A stretch of 64,000 nt of DNA from Eleginops maclovinus (Eukaryota > Chordata > Actinopteri > Perciformes > Eleginopidae): assembly GCF_036324505.1 (NCBI RefSeq), contig NC_086352.1, positions 35,630,881 through 35,694,880 of the forward strand. Direction: 5' to 3'. A model generated the notes under the pieces. That model was not told where the DNA came from, did not search any database, and worked only from the letters and a program-made list of their open reading frames with translations. The position numbers and the translations under genes are program-made. This document shows, in pieces, positions 1-10,661 of the stretch. Positions within the stretch are counted from its first letter, which is position 1. Every line of letters begins with the position of its first letter.

Positions 1-240
1 CCTGACCCTCTACAGGTGCACCAAAGAGAGCGTCCTGACCGGCTGCATTACTGGCTGGTACAGCTGTTGCACCGCCCTCCCCATTTATTTATGTATATAC
101 TTCATCTACACTACTTTTAAACTTGTCTAGCAACATAACCTGCACTATTTTATTCAAATTTATCCTACTCTGTTTCATTTTTGCGCAATTATTTTAGTTT
201 TACTTTTGTATTTGGAAATGCAGGCAAATACACAATAAAA
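1..240 (+). repeat. 3' end of a CR1/L2-group LINE (truncated by window edge)
   Basis: The first 80 bases translate as LTLYRCTKESVLTGCITGWY, the conserved C-terminal tail of CR1/L2-type reverse transcriptases in fish. They are followed by an AT-rich 3' UTR and an AATAAA near 235. The coding tail breaks off after about 30 residues. The better preserved LINE at 58150-62395 is probably the same group. Any upstream part lies outside the window. Confidence 0.6.
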
Positions 241-344
241 CAGAACTGACACTTCTTGTGGAAGCGATATGTTTCCACTATAGACTATGAGCTGTGTCCC
301 AATCTGTTATATTATTATTATGATTATAATATATATATATATAT

Positions 345-1943
345 TAGGGCTTTGACTTTTGCCCAAAAATCATATTCGAAGTTCGTTTGTTTATTAATAT
401 TAAAGTTCGAATGTATTCGAATATTTATTAATAATATTTTGACCATTAAATGTCTTCAGTAAGACCAATATTAGTATCACACTTCAGTTCGATGTTCTGT
501 CCACCAGAGGGCAGTGTATCAGTCAATGGCGGGTGTCCGTAATATGTACAATATTAGTGTGGGTCCCACATATGACAGTTAACGCTCCATCGGAAATACA
601 TGAGCTTACAGGAACCTTTCGTGACGTGCACCAAAGCCCGTCTACGGAAAGTCCCTTCACTCTCTATTCACCCCCATTGTACCGAATTTGGCTGCAGTTC
701 ACCTAGGGGGCGATCGCGGGCGAGTGCAGAATACATGGACCCCTATGGAGCTAGGCGGCTAGCTACATCATTCTCCTAGCATATCGTCTACAAAATCCAA
801 AATACTACTGTGGTTTCCGAGAGGTCGACAGGGATTTTTCAACCCTAACCCTAACCCTAACCCTAACCCTAACCCGTTAAAAGAGAAGAAGAAGAAAGCT
901 CTTAAGGAGGACTCTGAAAGGACATTACAATCGAACTTTTTTATTTGATTATGGTCAACTTTGGATGTACTGATCCTACCACACACATACATTGTAGATT
1001 TGTAAATTATGAGTATCAAATAATGTCACACCTTTTCAAAACATGTAGAGCCGAGTTCAAATCAGTCCCACGGAGCCAAATCAGCTGCGATCGTATGCAG
1101 CTGTTGCTGCGAGGGAAAGGAAAGGGAAGGAGAGACACAAGGTGCCGTAAAGCAATTTATCACGTATGACGTCATCCGATTTACAAAAACCTAATTTTAG
1201 TCAAAATCAAGCGAATATAAAATACTAGCTATGTGTCGTTTGTGAGGATTATCCATTCCATGTTTAAAAAATTATAGCAGTGATTTAAAAAAAAATTATA
1301 TCCAAAGAAATGTAGGAATCTATGGGTGGGGCTCCATAGGACCACATTCATTCTGCACTGGCCCACCAGCGCCCCCCAGGTGCAGTACCATACCGGAACG
1401 GTTTTGAGAGTGAACGTTCTCGTCAATATTAAAAGTTCTCTGCGTGCACCTAGTCAGTCAATGATGCTTTCGGAAGAAAAACACAGTCACTTGTTTTGGT
1501 TTTTTTAATTGTATTATTATCAGACTCTGGATTAAACACAAACAGTTTTATCCACTGTTCTCATCAAAAATAAATAAAAAAATAAGCCAGTCAGGCTAAG
1601 TAGGTTAAGGCTTACTCCTCGTCAGGCGTAGTTGTCGTTGGCACGGCCATTGTTTTAGAATATTGTTTTAAAATAAGCGCGATTGCGCGAACCAGGAGGA
1701 TGCCAACGTCATAGGTCTACAGGAGCCCAGATGACCAATAATAATAGCCTTGATAATGAGCTCGCGGTTTTACTTCACCAGGCGTGAAAAAAACCTTGGA
1801 ATCTGAATTGAAAACAACACTAATAAAAAATAATTCCCATATAGGTTCGAATATTAAGGGCTCCCTAAAATTCGTTCGAATTTCTTTATTTTTTTAAACA
1901 ATCGAATTATATTCGAACAACGAAGTTCGAGGTCAAAGCCCTA
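345..1943. mobile_element. non-autonomous hAT-like element
   Basis: The termini are inverted repeats: TAGGGCTTTGAC on the left and GTCAAAGCCCTA on the right. They are flanked by ATATATAT on both sides, an 8-bp duplication, although in AT-repeat sequence this is weak on its own. Each subterminal region carries three TTCGAA motifs (about 375-421 left, 1845-1920 right), a plausible set of transposase-binding sites. No transposase ORF is present in 1.6 kb; the ORFs inside are short and lack domains. The hAT assignment rests on the 8-bp duplication and the TAGGGCTxxx terminus. Confidence 0.7.
840..876. repeat. interstitial telomere-like (CCCTAA)n array
   Basis: Six tandem CCCTAA units match the vertebrate telomere repeat. 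They lie inside the non-autonomous hAT element, not at a chromosome end. Confidence 0.9.
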
Positions 1944-1951
1944 ATATATAT

Positions 1952-3700
1952 ATAAAAAGAGCTTTTATTTATTTACACGCGCTATTGATTAATTTGGTCA
2001 AAATAGGACCTTGACACCGTCCACCTAGCTATAGTGAAATGAAATAATAGAAAACAAAGCCTCTTTGATTTAATAATCGGAGCTGAAGCCTCTCTACCAT
2101 CTCAAATAACACACATTTCCTTATTTATCTTTGAATAATAATAATAACAAAGATATAGACAACTATACTATGGTGTTTTTACTGCAATCAGCTGAGTTTA
2201 ATATGATTAACCATCAGCTCTGGGTATTTGATATAACAAGATGATGTGTGTATGTACTTGTATGCTCAATATTTTATCCATGTAGCATGTCAAAAAAGAA
2301 AAAGAGTTTTTCTCAAAATGATAAGCCTCTTAATTATGTCATAGGCCTCAAAATGTTATGTATATTATGTAATTTACAGCTCTATAGTCTACTCGTCTCT
2401 GCTAGATTATTCCTCTTGATGGGCACCCACAAGCAGTCCTTGTGTGATGTCGGAGACAATAAAAGGCTTATCTTAAAGTAAACTCACATTCCTCTGTGGT
2501 ATTCATGGAATAATCAAAGTCAATTGTTAAATGCTTTATTGAAAAACAAAACAAAAAACACACAAACTGACAAAGTGTTCAAACTTTCTGTTGCCCTTTA
2601 TTTAGCAACCTCTGAGCCATCACATGCACTCAAAATATCAAAGGACACTGAAAAAACACTTCACATTACTCCCTTAAATGGAGATTCATTTTGGGAAAAA
2701 TGAACTATAGTAATAAAAATAATTCCTACAAATACAATCAGGCAAATGCACCCTGGATGAAAAAAAATGGTTGTGTGCTTCCACCCATTCCGCTCCCTTC
2801 TTGCAGTCCTGCAAGATCTTACATGTGGGCTACGGAAAAGAGAGAGAAATGATATTATACACGCCTAGACATATTAAACATTAAGTAGTTTTTTGGCAGA
2901 CTAATAAAGGGAAAGGGCATCCTCCTTGGATATGATGCATAGTACTAGTAAACAAGCCTGCCGCCTGAACTGTTTTCTCCACATCTTTTCCAACTAAGAC
3001 ATCAGCTGGCTGAGGATGAAGTTGCTCCTCTTTCTAAAAAAAAAAAAAAAAACTTTTAATTTACAAAACAAGAGGGACTATTGCCATGGACCAGCAAACG
3101 TTAAGTCATGCTATTTTAAACATATTCTTTAGTTTAAGGAATGGCCTCAAAGATCATCCTAAATACTGATACCACGATGAAGAATACATGTAGATTTTTT
3201 TTTTTTAACTTTAACTTGAAACTTTAGTGTGAGAGTAGATATAAACACAACTTAAGCAAAATATATTGCAATAAAAATCTGACCTCAGTGATGTCATCCA
3301 ACTTCCTCTTCCTCACTCAGAACACTTGCAGTTGGGCAAACATTTTACCATGACTCAAATAAAAAGGGTTAAACAAAGAAAGAACAAAAAATGTACTGTA
3401 GGTATAAGGTTGTGATCCTTGAAGGTCCCCAATTATGCTACTTTTCAGGTCCATATACTGTGTAGCTTTCCAATGAATGAAGCCTTAGCTTGACGCTCGT
3501 AACAATTTCCCTCGTCGTAATCCACATCAAAAAATCCACAGGACAACTCGGTAAATTCAACCGTTTACTTCGATTCAAGAAAAAATAAGCACAGAAAATA
3601 ATGTCTTTTTACAAAGTTATAAAGTTACTCCAAAGATCGAGAGAGTGAGAGAGGTCAAAAAACTGTGTGGCTCCACTCTTGCATTTCCTGACTGACCCCA
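1952..3700. other. intergenic sequence, nothing recognised
   Basis: AT-rich DNA with scattered A and T runs and short ORFs only. No protein domain, RNA gene or repeat termini were recognised. Confidence 0.5.
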
Positions 3701-3990
3701 GATTAACCCCGAAAACTCCATTTAGAGTATTTTATTAAACTGCATTTAGGCTCCTACATACTGTATGTATTTTGTTGCTCCATTAGGACATGTTTTCATG
3801 CTTCAATGTTGAAAAAGCGCTTTATTTTCCTCACACTGCCTGTGCATAAATGACCACTTTTCACCCAGTCTGAAAACGCGCACTCTGCTCTGATTGGTTA
3901 GTTGGCGACTCTGCTGTGATTGGCCAACCGCTTAGAGATTTGTCCGCCCCTGAATGAAACTGAAAAAATAGCATCGCTTGTTGTGCCGTA
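3700..3990. repeat. dispersed repeat, copy 1 (also at 14140-14345)
   Basis: The segment around 3780-3960 aligns with the reverse complement of 14160-14345. Shared blocks include GCTTCAATGTT, CTGCTCTGATTGGTTAG and a GCTTAGA..T.TCC.CCCCT block. The repeated TGATTGG boxes are typical of fish MITE-like repeats. No termini or duplication could be fixed, so the class is unknown. Confidence 0.6.
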
Positions 3991-4269
3991 CCAGTTTGTT
4001 ATAAATAAATAATGATGGATTATCAGTAATCATTTCAAAGTGACACAGAGACATTGGCTTAACCTTCAGCAGTGTTTTTATGCCCTTGAACACATGTTTT
4101 GATCACAAACAGCAAAGACTGTTTATAGCTATGGCTCTGTAAAGTGAAGCCGTTTTCTTGCTCTTTCTTGGCTGCTAGTTCAGTGAGTTTTGGTTGCACA
4201 GTGATGAGACTTATACCAATGGAATCTGTGGAATCTCAGGTTTATGATACGTGATATGTGTTTGGTGCA

Positions 4270-5525
4270 GATAGCATGAATTGAGAAGTGTACCTCTGTC
4301 AAATCCCATCATCAGACGACAAATTGAGGACATGTCTGCTGATATCAAATCACAACTGCTGGAAAGACCGAGAGGGTCTAAATTTGCGGTTCAATTGGAT
4401 GAGTCCACTGATGTGTCTGGCTCTGTGCAGCTCATCGCGCTGGTTCGCTACCCGTGGGAAGGAGATTTTCAATGTTATAGATATGTTCATGGAGACTGGC
4501 AATGTGAGTTGGGAGAATTGCATTGCAATTTGCATGGATGGGGCAGCTGCCATGACCGGACGCAAGAGTGGGGTGGTTGCTCGTGCCAAGGAGTGCAATC
4601 CAATGATGCTAGCTACCCACTGCATGCTGCACAGGCAAGCTCTGGCGTCAAAATCATTGAGTCCTGAGCTACATTCCATTCTCAGCACGGTGGTATCTGT
4701 GGTCAACAACAGGACACCCTGCTGTTCCATTCAGAGGTGCGTTGGCTCTCCCGTGGAAAAGTGCTACAGTGGGTGTAGGAACTGCGCTCAGAGCTGTGTG
4801 AGTTCATCCAGAATGACAAGCCAACCACTGCAGCGCTCTTCTCGGACTCCAAATGGATCGCACAGCTCACCTACCTCGCAGATGTGTTCAACTTATTGAA
4901 CGATCTCAGTTTGTCCGTTCTAGGCAGATATGCCTCTATCCTGGAGGTAAGCGACAAAATCAAGGCATTCCGTGCCAAAACAGCGATCTGGAGAAGACAG
5001 GTGCAAAATGGCATTACAGACATGTTCCCCCAACTCACAGAGTTTTTGGACACAAACCAAATACCAGCTGAGATTGTGAAAAATACAATTGGTTCGCATC
5101 TTGCCTCCCTTGGTGACTATTTCAATGACTATTTCACTGACGTTGACACGGATGCCTGGGACTGGGTGCGCGACCCCTTTGTTGCCCATACATCAGCGCG
5201 GGGTCTCAGTGGAAAAGCAGAGGAGGAGCTGCTGGACCTGGCATGCGACGGGACGCTGAGAATCCGGTTCGGCCAAGGGGGACATGTAGACGTTTGGCCT
5301 TCGGTTGAACAGGAGTATCCAGAAATCACTGCTGTTGCCATGCGGCTGTTGCTCCCCTTTCCAACCACATACCTGTGCGAGTCCTCATTCTCAGCGCTGA
5401 CCTCCATGAAGACCAAGTACAGGGCTCGGATGGAAGTGGACAACGACCTACGTGTATGCCTCTCATCTACTTCTCCAAGGATGGAGAAGTTGTGCACCGA
5501 GAGACGGGCCCATATCTCACATTAA
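4270..5525 (+). pseudogene. decayed hAT transposase (ZBED5/SCAND3-like)
   Basis: Three reading frames together give a hAT transposase lacking its N-terminus. The first part (4281-4445) has the RNase-H-like start with DESTDVSGSVQLIALVRY. The second (about 4500-4710) has DGAAAMTGRKSGV and a THCMLHRQAL motif. The third (4884-5525, 213 aa) has the helical insertion and the C-terminal dimerisation region with PFPTTYLCESSFSALTSMK. At least two frameshifts and an in-frame stop near 4780 mean it cannot make one protein. No BED finger or terminal repeats were found. The domain order and the PFPTTY..E..FS motif are characteristic of the ZBED5/FAM200/SCAND3 group of domesticated and free hAT proteins. 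A TG microsatellite follows directly. Confidence 0.85.
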
Positions 5526-5565
5526 TGGTCAGAGCGCGCTATCTTTCTCTCTCTTTCTCTCTATC

Positions 5566-5571
<6 letters not shown>

Positions 5572-5625
<54 letters not shown>
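5572..5625. repeat. (TG)n microsatellite
   Basis: About 27 uninterrupted TG units immediately after the hAT transposase remnant. Confidence 0.95.
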
Positions 5626-5628
<3 letters not shown>

Positions 5629-5966
5629 AAATAGTGACATGCCTGTCATTTTATGAAGTGACATTTGAACTAAATCTGATGGAAAATGTAATAAAACCAG
5701 TAGCAGGCTGTGCATTGGCCTTCTGTAGTAGCTTACACTAATTAAAGTAATAACTTAACCAATGGTGTAATAGCATTTCCTGACTTATATGTCAGAAGAA
5801 TTATCAAAACCTTTAATTCTACATTGCATTTTAATAATTCAATAATGTTATGTGAAATGAAACAATTACTATGGTTAAAGAGAAGACTTTGCTCAACAAA
5901 TCCATTTTTGGACTATTGGGGTTTCAGAGGTTGTCAACATGCGATCCACGGCAACTCATTTTGTTG

Positions 5967-6473
5967 CTACGCAAACTCAACTACACCATATATAATGTCC
6001 ATCAGTTTGAACCAGAAACTCAGCGCATTGGCCTCAGTATCTAATATTGTAATATTTGACATGATGCGGGCAACATTCAGCACATCAAGGGACTCCTCGA
6101 TGCGAGGGAGAGGAAAAGCATCTTTCCTGGTTTTGCTGTTCAGCTGCCTGTAGTCTACACACAAGCTCAGGCTGCCATCTTGGTTTTTCACAAGCATGAT
6201 GGGAGATGCATAGGGGCTGCTACTCTCGCTTATTATCTGTGCCTCAAGAAGTTGGTTGCTGTGATCCTTCACTACCTCGTACTTGGATGGGGGAATACGC
6301 CTATAGCGTTGCTTCCCGGGGACGTTGTCAATGAGAGGGATGTCATGAGAGATCAAGTTTGTGCAACCCAAGTCCCCCTCGTGAGCATAAAAGACTGAGG
6401 TGTGCCTCGTCAAAACAGACCGTACCTTAACCTGTTCTTCAGCAGGCAAGGAAGACAGGTCTAAAGTGTCCAT
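5967..6473 (-). pseudogene. Ty3/Gypsy retrotransposon fragment, start of reverse transcriptase
   Basis: The minus-strand reading frame has the linker before the reverse transcriptase and its first blocks, including SPYASPIMLVKNQDGSL and CVDYRQLNSKTRKDAFPLPR, diagnostic of fish Ty3/Gypsy pol. The match stops after about residue 128 and runs into unrelated sequence, so the catalytic YxDD block, RNase H and integrase are missing. Its upstream partner, the protease, lies at 7960-8250 on the same strand, split off by a LINE endonuclease fragment. It is inactive. No long terminal repeats were identified. Confidence 0.85.
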
Positions 6474-6474
6474 C

Positions 6475-7640
6475 TGGTCAGGCAGGGAGTGAGAGGCAGC
6501 CTCGCACGCACTTTTACCCTTCCTGAGACGTCAGGGAGTAATATTTTGAAGTCAATCCAGGGTTTGATGTGGAGCCAGTGGAGGTCGTGGAGGATATGGG
6601 TGATGTGATCAGAGCGTCGGGAGGAGGTGAGGATGTCCATGGTAATTGCCCGACGGTCGGAGATTGTGAGGTCGCAGGTGTTCAGGTTGCTGATGGAGAT
6701 GCCAGATGTGCAGACCAGGTCCAGTGTGTGACCTTTTTTGTGGGTGGGAAAGTCATCATGCTGTGTGATGTTGAAATTATTGAGAGTTTCCAAGAGTTCT
6801 ATGGTGTCTTTGAAGTCAGGGGAGTCAACATGGATATTGAAATCACCCAAAAGCAAGACATATTGAGAGATGGAGCAGAGTTGGGTAAGGAATCCAGACA
6901 GGTCAGAGGAGAACGCAGGGTTTGGTTTGGGGGGACGATAAATGACTGCAGTAACGAATGGGACCAGACAGTTTAAAAGCAAGGTGTTCAAATGAGGAGG
7001 GGGCCGGTATGGGTATTGCAATCATTTTAATGTTATCATGATAAGAAACTGCAATTCCACCACCACGCCCATGGTTGCGTGGTTTTTCCATATATTTGTA
7101 TCCTGGGGGTTTTAGTCTGGTTGAGGGAGTCTTCCTGTGGTTTTTGCCAAGTTTCAGTGATGCAGAGAAACTCCAGATTATTGTCAGTTAAGTTTGAGGT
7201 GTTGTTAAGATTGAACAGGCTGGGGTGCTTTGGGAAGGAGGCGTAGGCAGGCAGATTGCACATGTTGGTTGTTGTGATGATGACATGGAGGGGCAGTCGA
7301 AGTCATTGAAGCAGTCCTTGTTCTCTGATGGCGGAGGTAATCGGCAGGCATTGTGGAGTGGAAAACTGTTTCAGATGGATTAGTTGTGCAAAGGAATATG
7401 TCCGTGTCATGCCAGACGGGGAGGATGCGAGACAGGAGTTGTTTGTCTGTTGCAGTAAGGTTTTTGAGAGGAGAGATGACAGACAGCAGGAGTCTCCACA
7501 GCATGGTAGATGATAAAGCTAAGTGGAGAGGTTGAGTTGACTGCCAATGAGACAGCAGGAGTGGGAGGGAGAAAGACGGCGATAAGACAGAGCGGGTAGA
7601 CGGGTCCAATGCTAGCAATGAGCATCTAGCCACCTGGTGA
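6475..7640 (-). pseudogene. LINE endonuclease fragment (L2-like)
   Basis: Minus-strand ORFs give an apurinic-type endonuclease domain in broken frames. LEFLCITETWQ (about 7170) is followed by HGRGGGIAVSY (about 7060), VTAVIYRPPKPNPAF (about 6950), LLLGDFNIHVD (about 6850) and THKKGHTLDLVCTSG (about 6740). The order follows the usual active-site blocks E..W, Y.P, GDFN and LD. No reverse transcriptase follows: the match ends at the Gypsy sequence near 6475. This endonuclease-only piece sits between two halves of a Gypsy pol, so it came in later or was joined by a rearrangement. Confidence 0.85.
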
Positions 7641-7959
7641 CTGGAGGTTGGCTAAATGACGGCTAGCTCTAGAGGTGGCGCTACGAGGACTGAACGCACC
7701 GGGAACAGTTGAGAGACTGTCCGGGAGATATCTCACAGTAGCTGTACCGTGCAGAGACGAAGAGAAGAGCAACTGATGAAAGGGATCTGGTGAGTTCAGT
7801 GATAGCCTCTGGATGGAGGCAGGTAGCTAGCAGGCTAGGCACCAGTAAGCAGTTGATTGCTAACGAGTAGGTGACAGTTACTTAAAAAACAAAGTAACAA
7901 TTCAGATTAAACAAAAGTTACCTATGTTATAGTTCTGATGTTAAATGAAAACACTAAAC

Positions 7960-8740
7960 AAAGAGGTTCAAATGTGAACTTAAATTATCACAAAAGGGGA
8001 AAAGCGGCGAACATGCAACGGCAGCGTCCTCTCCATACCTTATAGCTCCAAGAAGCCGATGTAAGTGATGGCCAACCCATTGGCTGCTCTGAGCTGCAGC
8101 CAGTGAAGATTGTAGCTTCTCTCGGCCACAGGGCTCAAAGTGCAAAGGAAAAAGCTCTCTGTGACTGTAGATACCATGGACCCAGTATCTACCAAGCAAG
8201 GAACTCCACCCATGCTCACATCTAAAAGTGGACAAGACGACATGAACTTAGAAGCTTCTCCTGAGCCTGTGAGTCAACCCCCCAAACTGTGGCTCTGTAA
8301 TTCGGCGGGCACTAGCTTTCCAATGGTTGAGTGAAACGGCTGCCTGCTACACTATTGAGCAAGTGAAGAGGGCCGATCAAGAGGAGCAGCACGTACCCCC
8401 TCGCACTCTCTAGCAAAATGAGGGGTTGCTGACAACGTCTACAAATTATGGGGCCAATATAGGAGGGGCAACTGCACGGATGACAGTCCTGCAAATGAGA
8501 TATGCATTCAGTGTGTTAAGCTGCTCTTGCTGGAGTTTTAGCATCTCACACAGCTCAGACACGTGTGAGTCCGTCACCACCTAAGGACCACCCTTAACAC
8601 CATACTGTAGACCAAGAACTAAAGGGACAGAGTAACTTCGGCCCCTATTGGCACCAGGCAAACCCTCTAGTTCCCACCTGATTTTTTCCTCCCTGGCTTT
8701 GAGTAATGTTGCAGTAGGTTGCTGTCTATAAATCAAATTT
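7960..8740 (-). pseudogene. Ty3/Gypsy gag C-terminus and retropepsin
   Basis: On the minus strand, 8243-8040 encodes a retropepsin start with GGVPCLVDTGSMVSTVTESFF; DTGS is the catalytic aspartate loop. Upstream, about 8700-8320 reads as a gag C-terminal region in mixed frames with several stops, including EEKIRWELEGLPG and a Cys-rich stretch. With the reverse transcriptase start at 5967-6473 this forms one decayed Gypsy element in minus orientation. No LTRs were seen. Confidence 0.7.
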
Positions 8741-8744
8741 ACAA

Positions 8745-9052
8745 TAAAGAATACATAAGGTAATGTTGTCTTATTTCTCTTTCGTTATCCTGTTATGTTA
8801 CCAATGTACCCTTTGTGTTATCTTGAGTCCCTTTAAGCACCTTTAAATAATGTAACTTCACTAAACACATTAGTTTAAGTACCTCTATTAACAGAAATCA
8901 CCAAATATCACACTGAAATCAGTTTAAGAAATAGAGATCTCAATTATTTACTGTATACTTGTGAACAAACAACATGAAATATACAGTCAGAATGTGCCTT
9001 CAATATTGTCAGATTAATAGTCCCTTTAACTGGAAATGATTATAATATCAAA

Positions 9053-9110
<58 letters not shown>

Positions 9111-10443
9111 GCCGGCAAATAACATGAAATAAAACCCCTCACGTTGCAGGCCTGATGTGATGCTTGAGAGCGTTGAAAGTCAAAACTATTTGTCCTCTTC
9201 ACACAAACAATAAAACCAAAGCAACATCTGCAGTTTCAGATGGTGATCAACGGCGGCGGGAAGATGTCCAGCGACCACGTGCTCTCTGTATTGTCCAAAA
9301 CTCCTCACTGTGTCACCCATTGCAGCAAAACTGATAAAGATCCTCTGGGTGTTCATGCTGAAAAACCCCAAACTGAAGCCAATAGCGCAAGCTGAGTTAG
9401 CTATAACATGGCTAAGTGTACATTCACTTTATTAATGAATGCTAACACTCACTTGCTAACAGACTAATATACACACGTGGGTAACTATGTGACAAACTTG
9501 AGTAGAAAGGTATCCAGTTCCTTGCAGACGGTGTGCAGAAAAGAATCCACATGAAGACCATCCAGCCGACAATCCTGGGACACTAACTGCATACTTATTT
9601 GCCACAAACTTTAATTTACTCTCGTGCCTGCGACGTTGTCAATCGAACCACCACTCTCACGCACCCTCTCTCCATCCCTTCACTTTCTGCCAACTCCCCC
9701 CCCCCTTGCCCTTATTCACAAACATTACTTCCTGTTTTAACCATGAACTTTCAAAATAAAACACAATATTTATACTTTGCAGGAACTACATATTTCAACC
9801 TGGTTACATTTACATATCAGTAATTCTAGTACAACATACGAATGCCAGTGGCGGAAGCGAAAAGCGGGATAGATGGAAGTGGCCAGGTTTGTGCACCAAC
9901 AAACTAATTTTGCTCTGATTTCTAATCAGTACAACAAATTACAAACTTGATCCATATCATTTGCCTACAAGCAGGGGTGTGGTACTGAAGAAGCTGTTTG
10001 TACTCTGGCTCATATCATTACTACACTCTAAGAAATGAAATACAGGTGTTGTTTGCATTAATTGCTTTTTTATGGTGAGACTACTAACTAAATGCACGTT
10101 TTACAATTAAATCAACAGACTTTATTTGCATGTATATAAAAGTTCAACGTTTTGCAATTACATTACCATGTTGTGTTGTATTTAAATGGTAAAGTTATTT
10201 AAAACGCACTTCAGGCGTTGATTGTCCCAACGTGCTTGCCATAGTCTACTTTTCAGCACATGCTGTTTCATGATTCTTTTCCGGGATTCAGGTTGCGTCG
10301 GTCAGTTCGCCAAGCTCCTGTTCCAAACAATCGTGGAAACAGTCAACACAACACCGTAGTTCAAGGCAAATACATAGCTGCAACTTCATGATTATGTGTA
10401 CTTTTAGACAACACAACAGTGGCTAATGTGTAGCTATGTTCAA
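8745..10443. other. intergenic sequence, nothing recognised apart from a CA repeat
   Basis: No recognisable domain or element ends. It contains the CA microsatellite at 9054-9106 and pyrimidine-rich stretches near 9640-9720. Confidence 0.5.
9054..9106. repeat. (AC)n microsatellite
   Basis: About 26 AC units. Confidence 0.95.
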
Positions 10444-10507
10444 CTTGACATCAGTGGTGTAGTGGGGATTTTTTAAGTGAGGGTACGCTATTTGTGACGT
10501 CACCCCC

Positions 10508-10544
<37 letters not shown>

Positions 10545-10661
10545 CCACCCAAAAAGCCATACATATATTCAGCTTAACATGCAGAAATACACACAGGTGT
10601 CATATAGATTATTGTTTGTTTTATTTAAAATTCAGTACTTACATGAAAGCGCTTGGTACCG

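Noticed and set aside
337..1951. Using ATATATAT as proof of the 8-bp duplication of the first hAT element
   Set aside because: Both flanks are AT repeats, so the match could be chance. The element call rests on the inverted ends and TTCGAA motifs.
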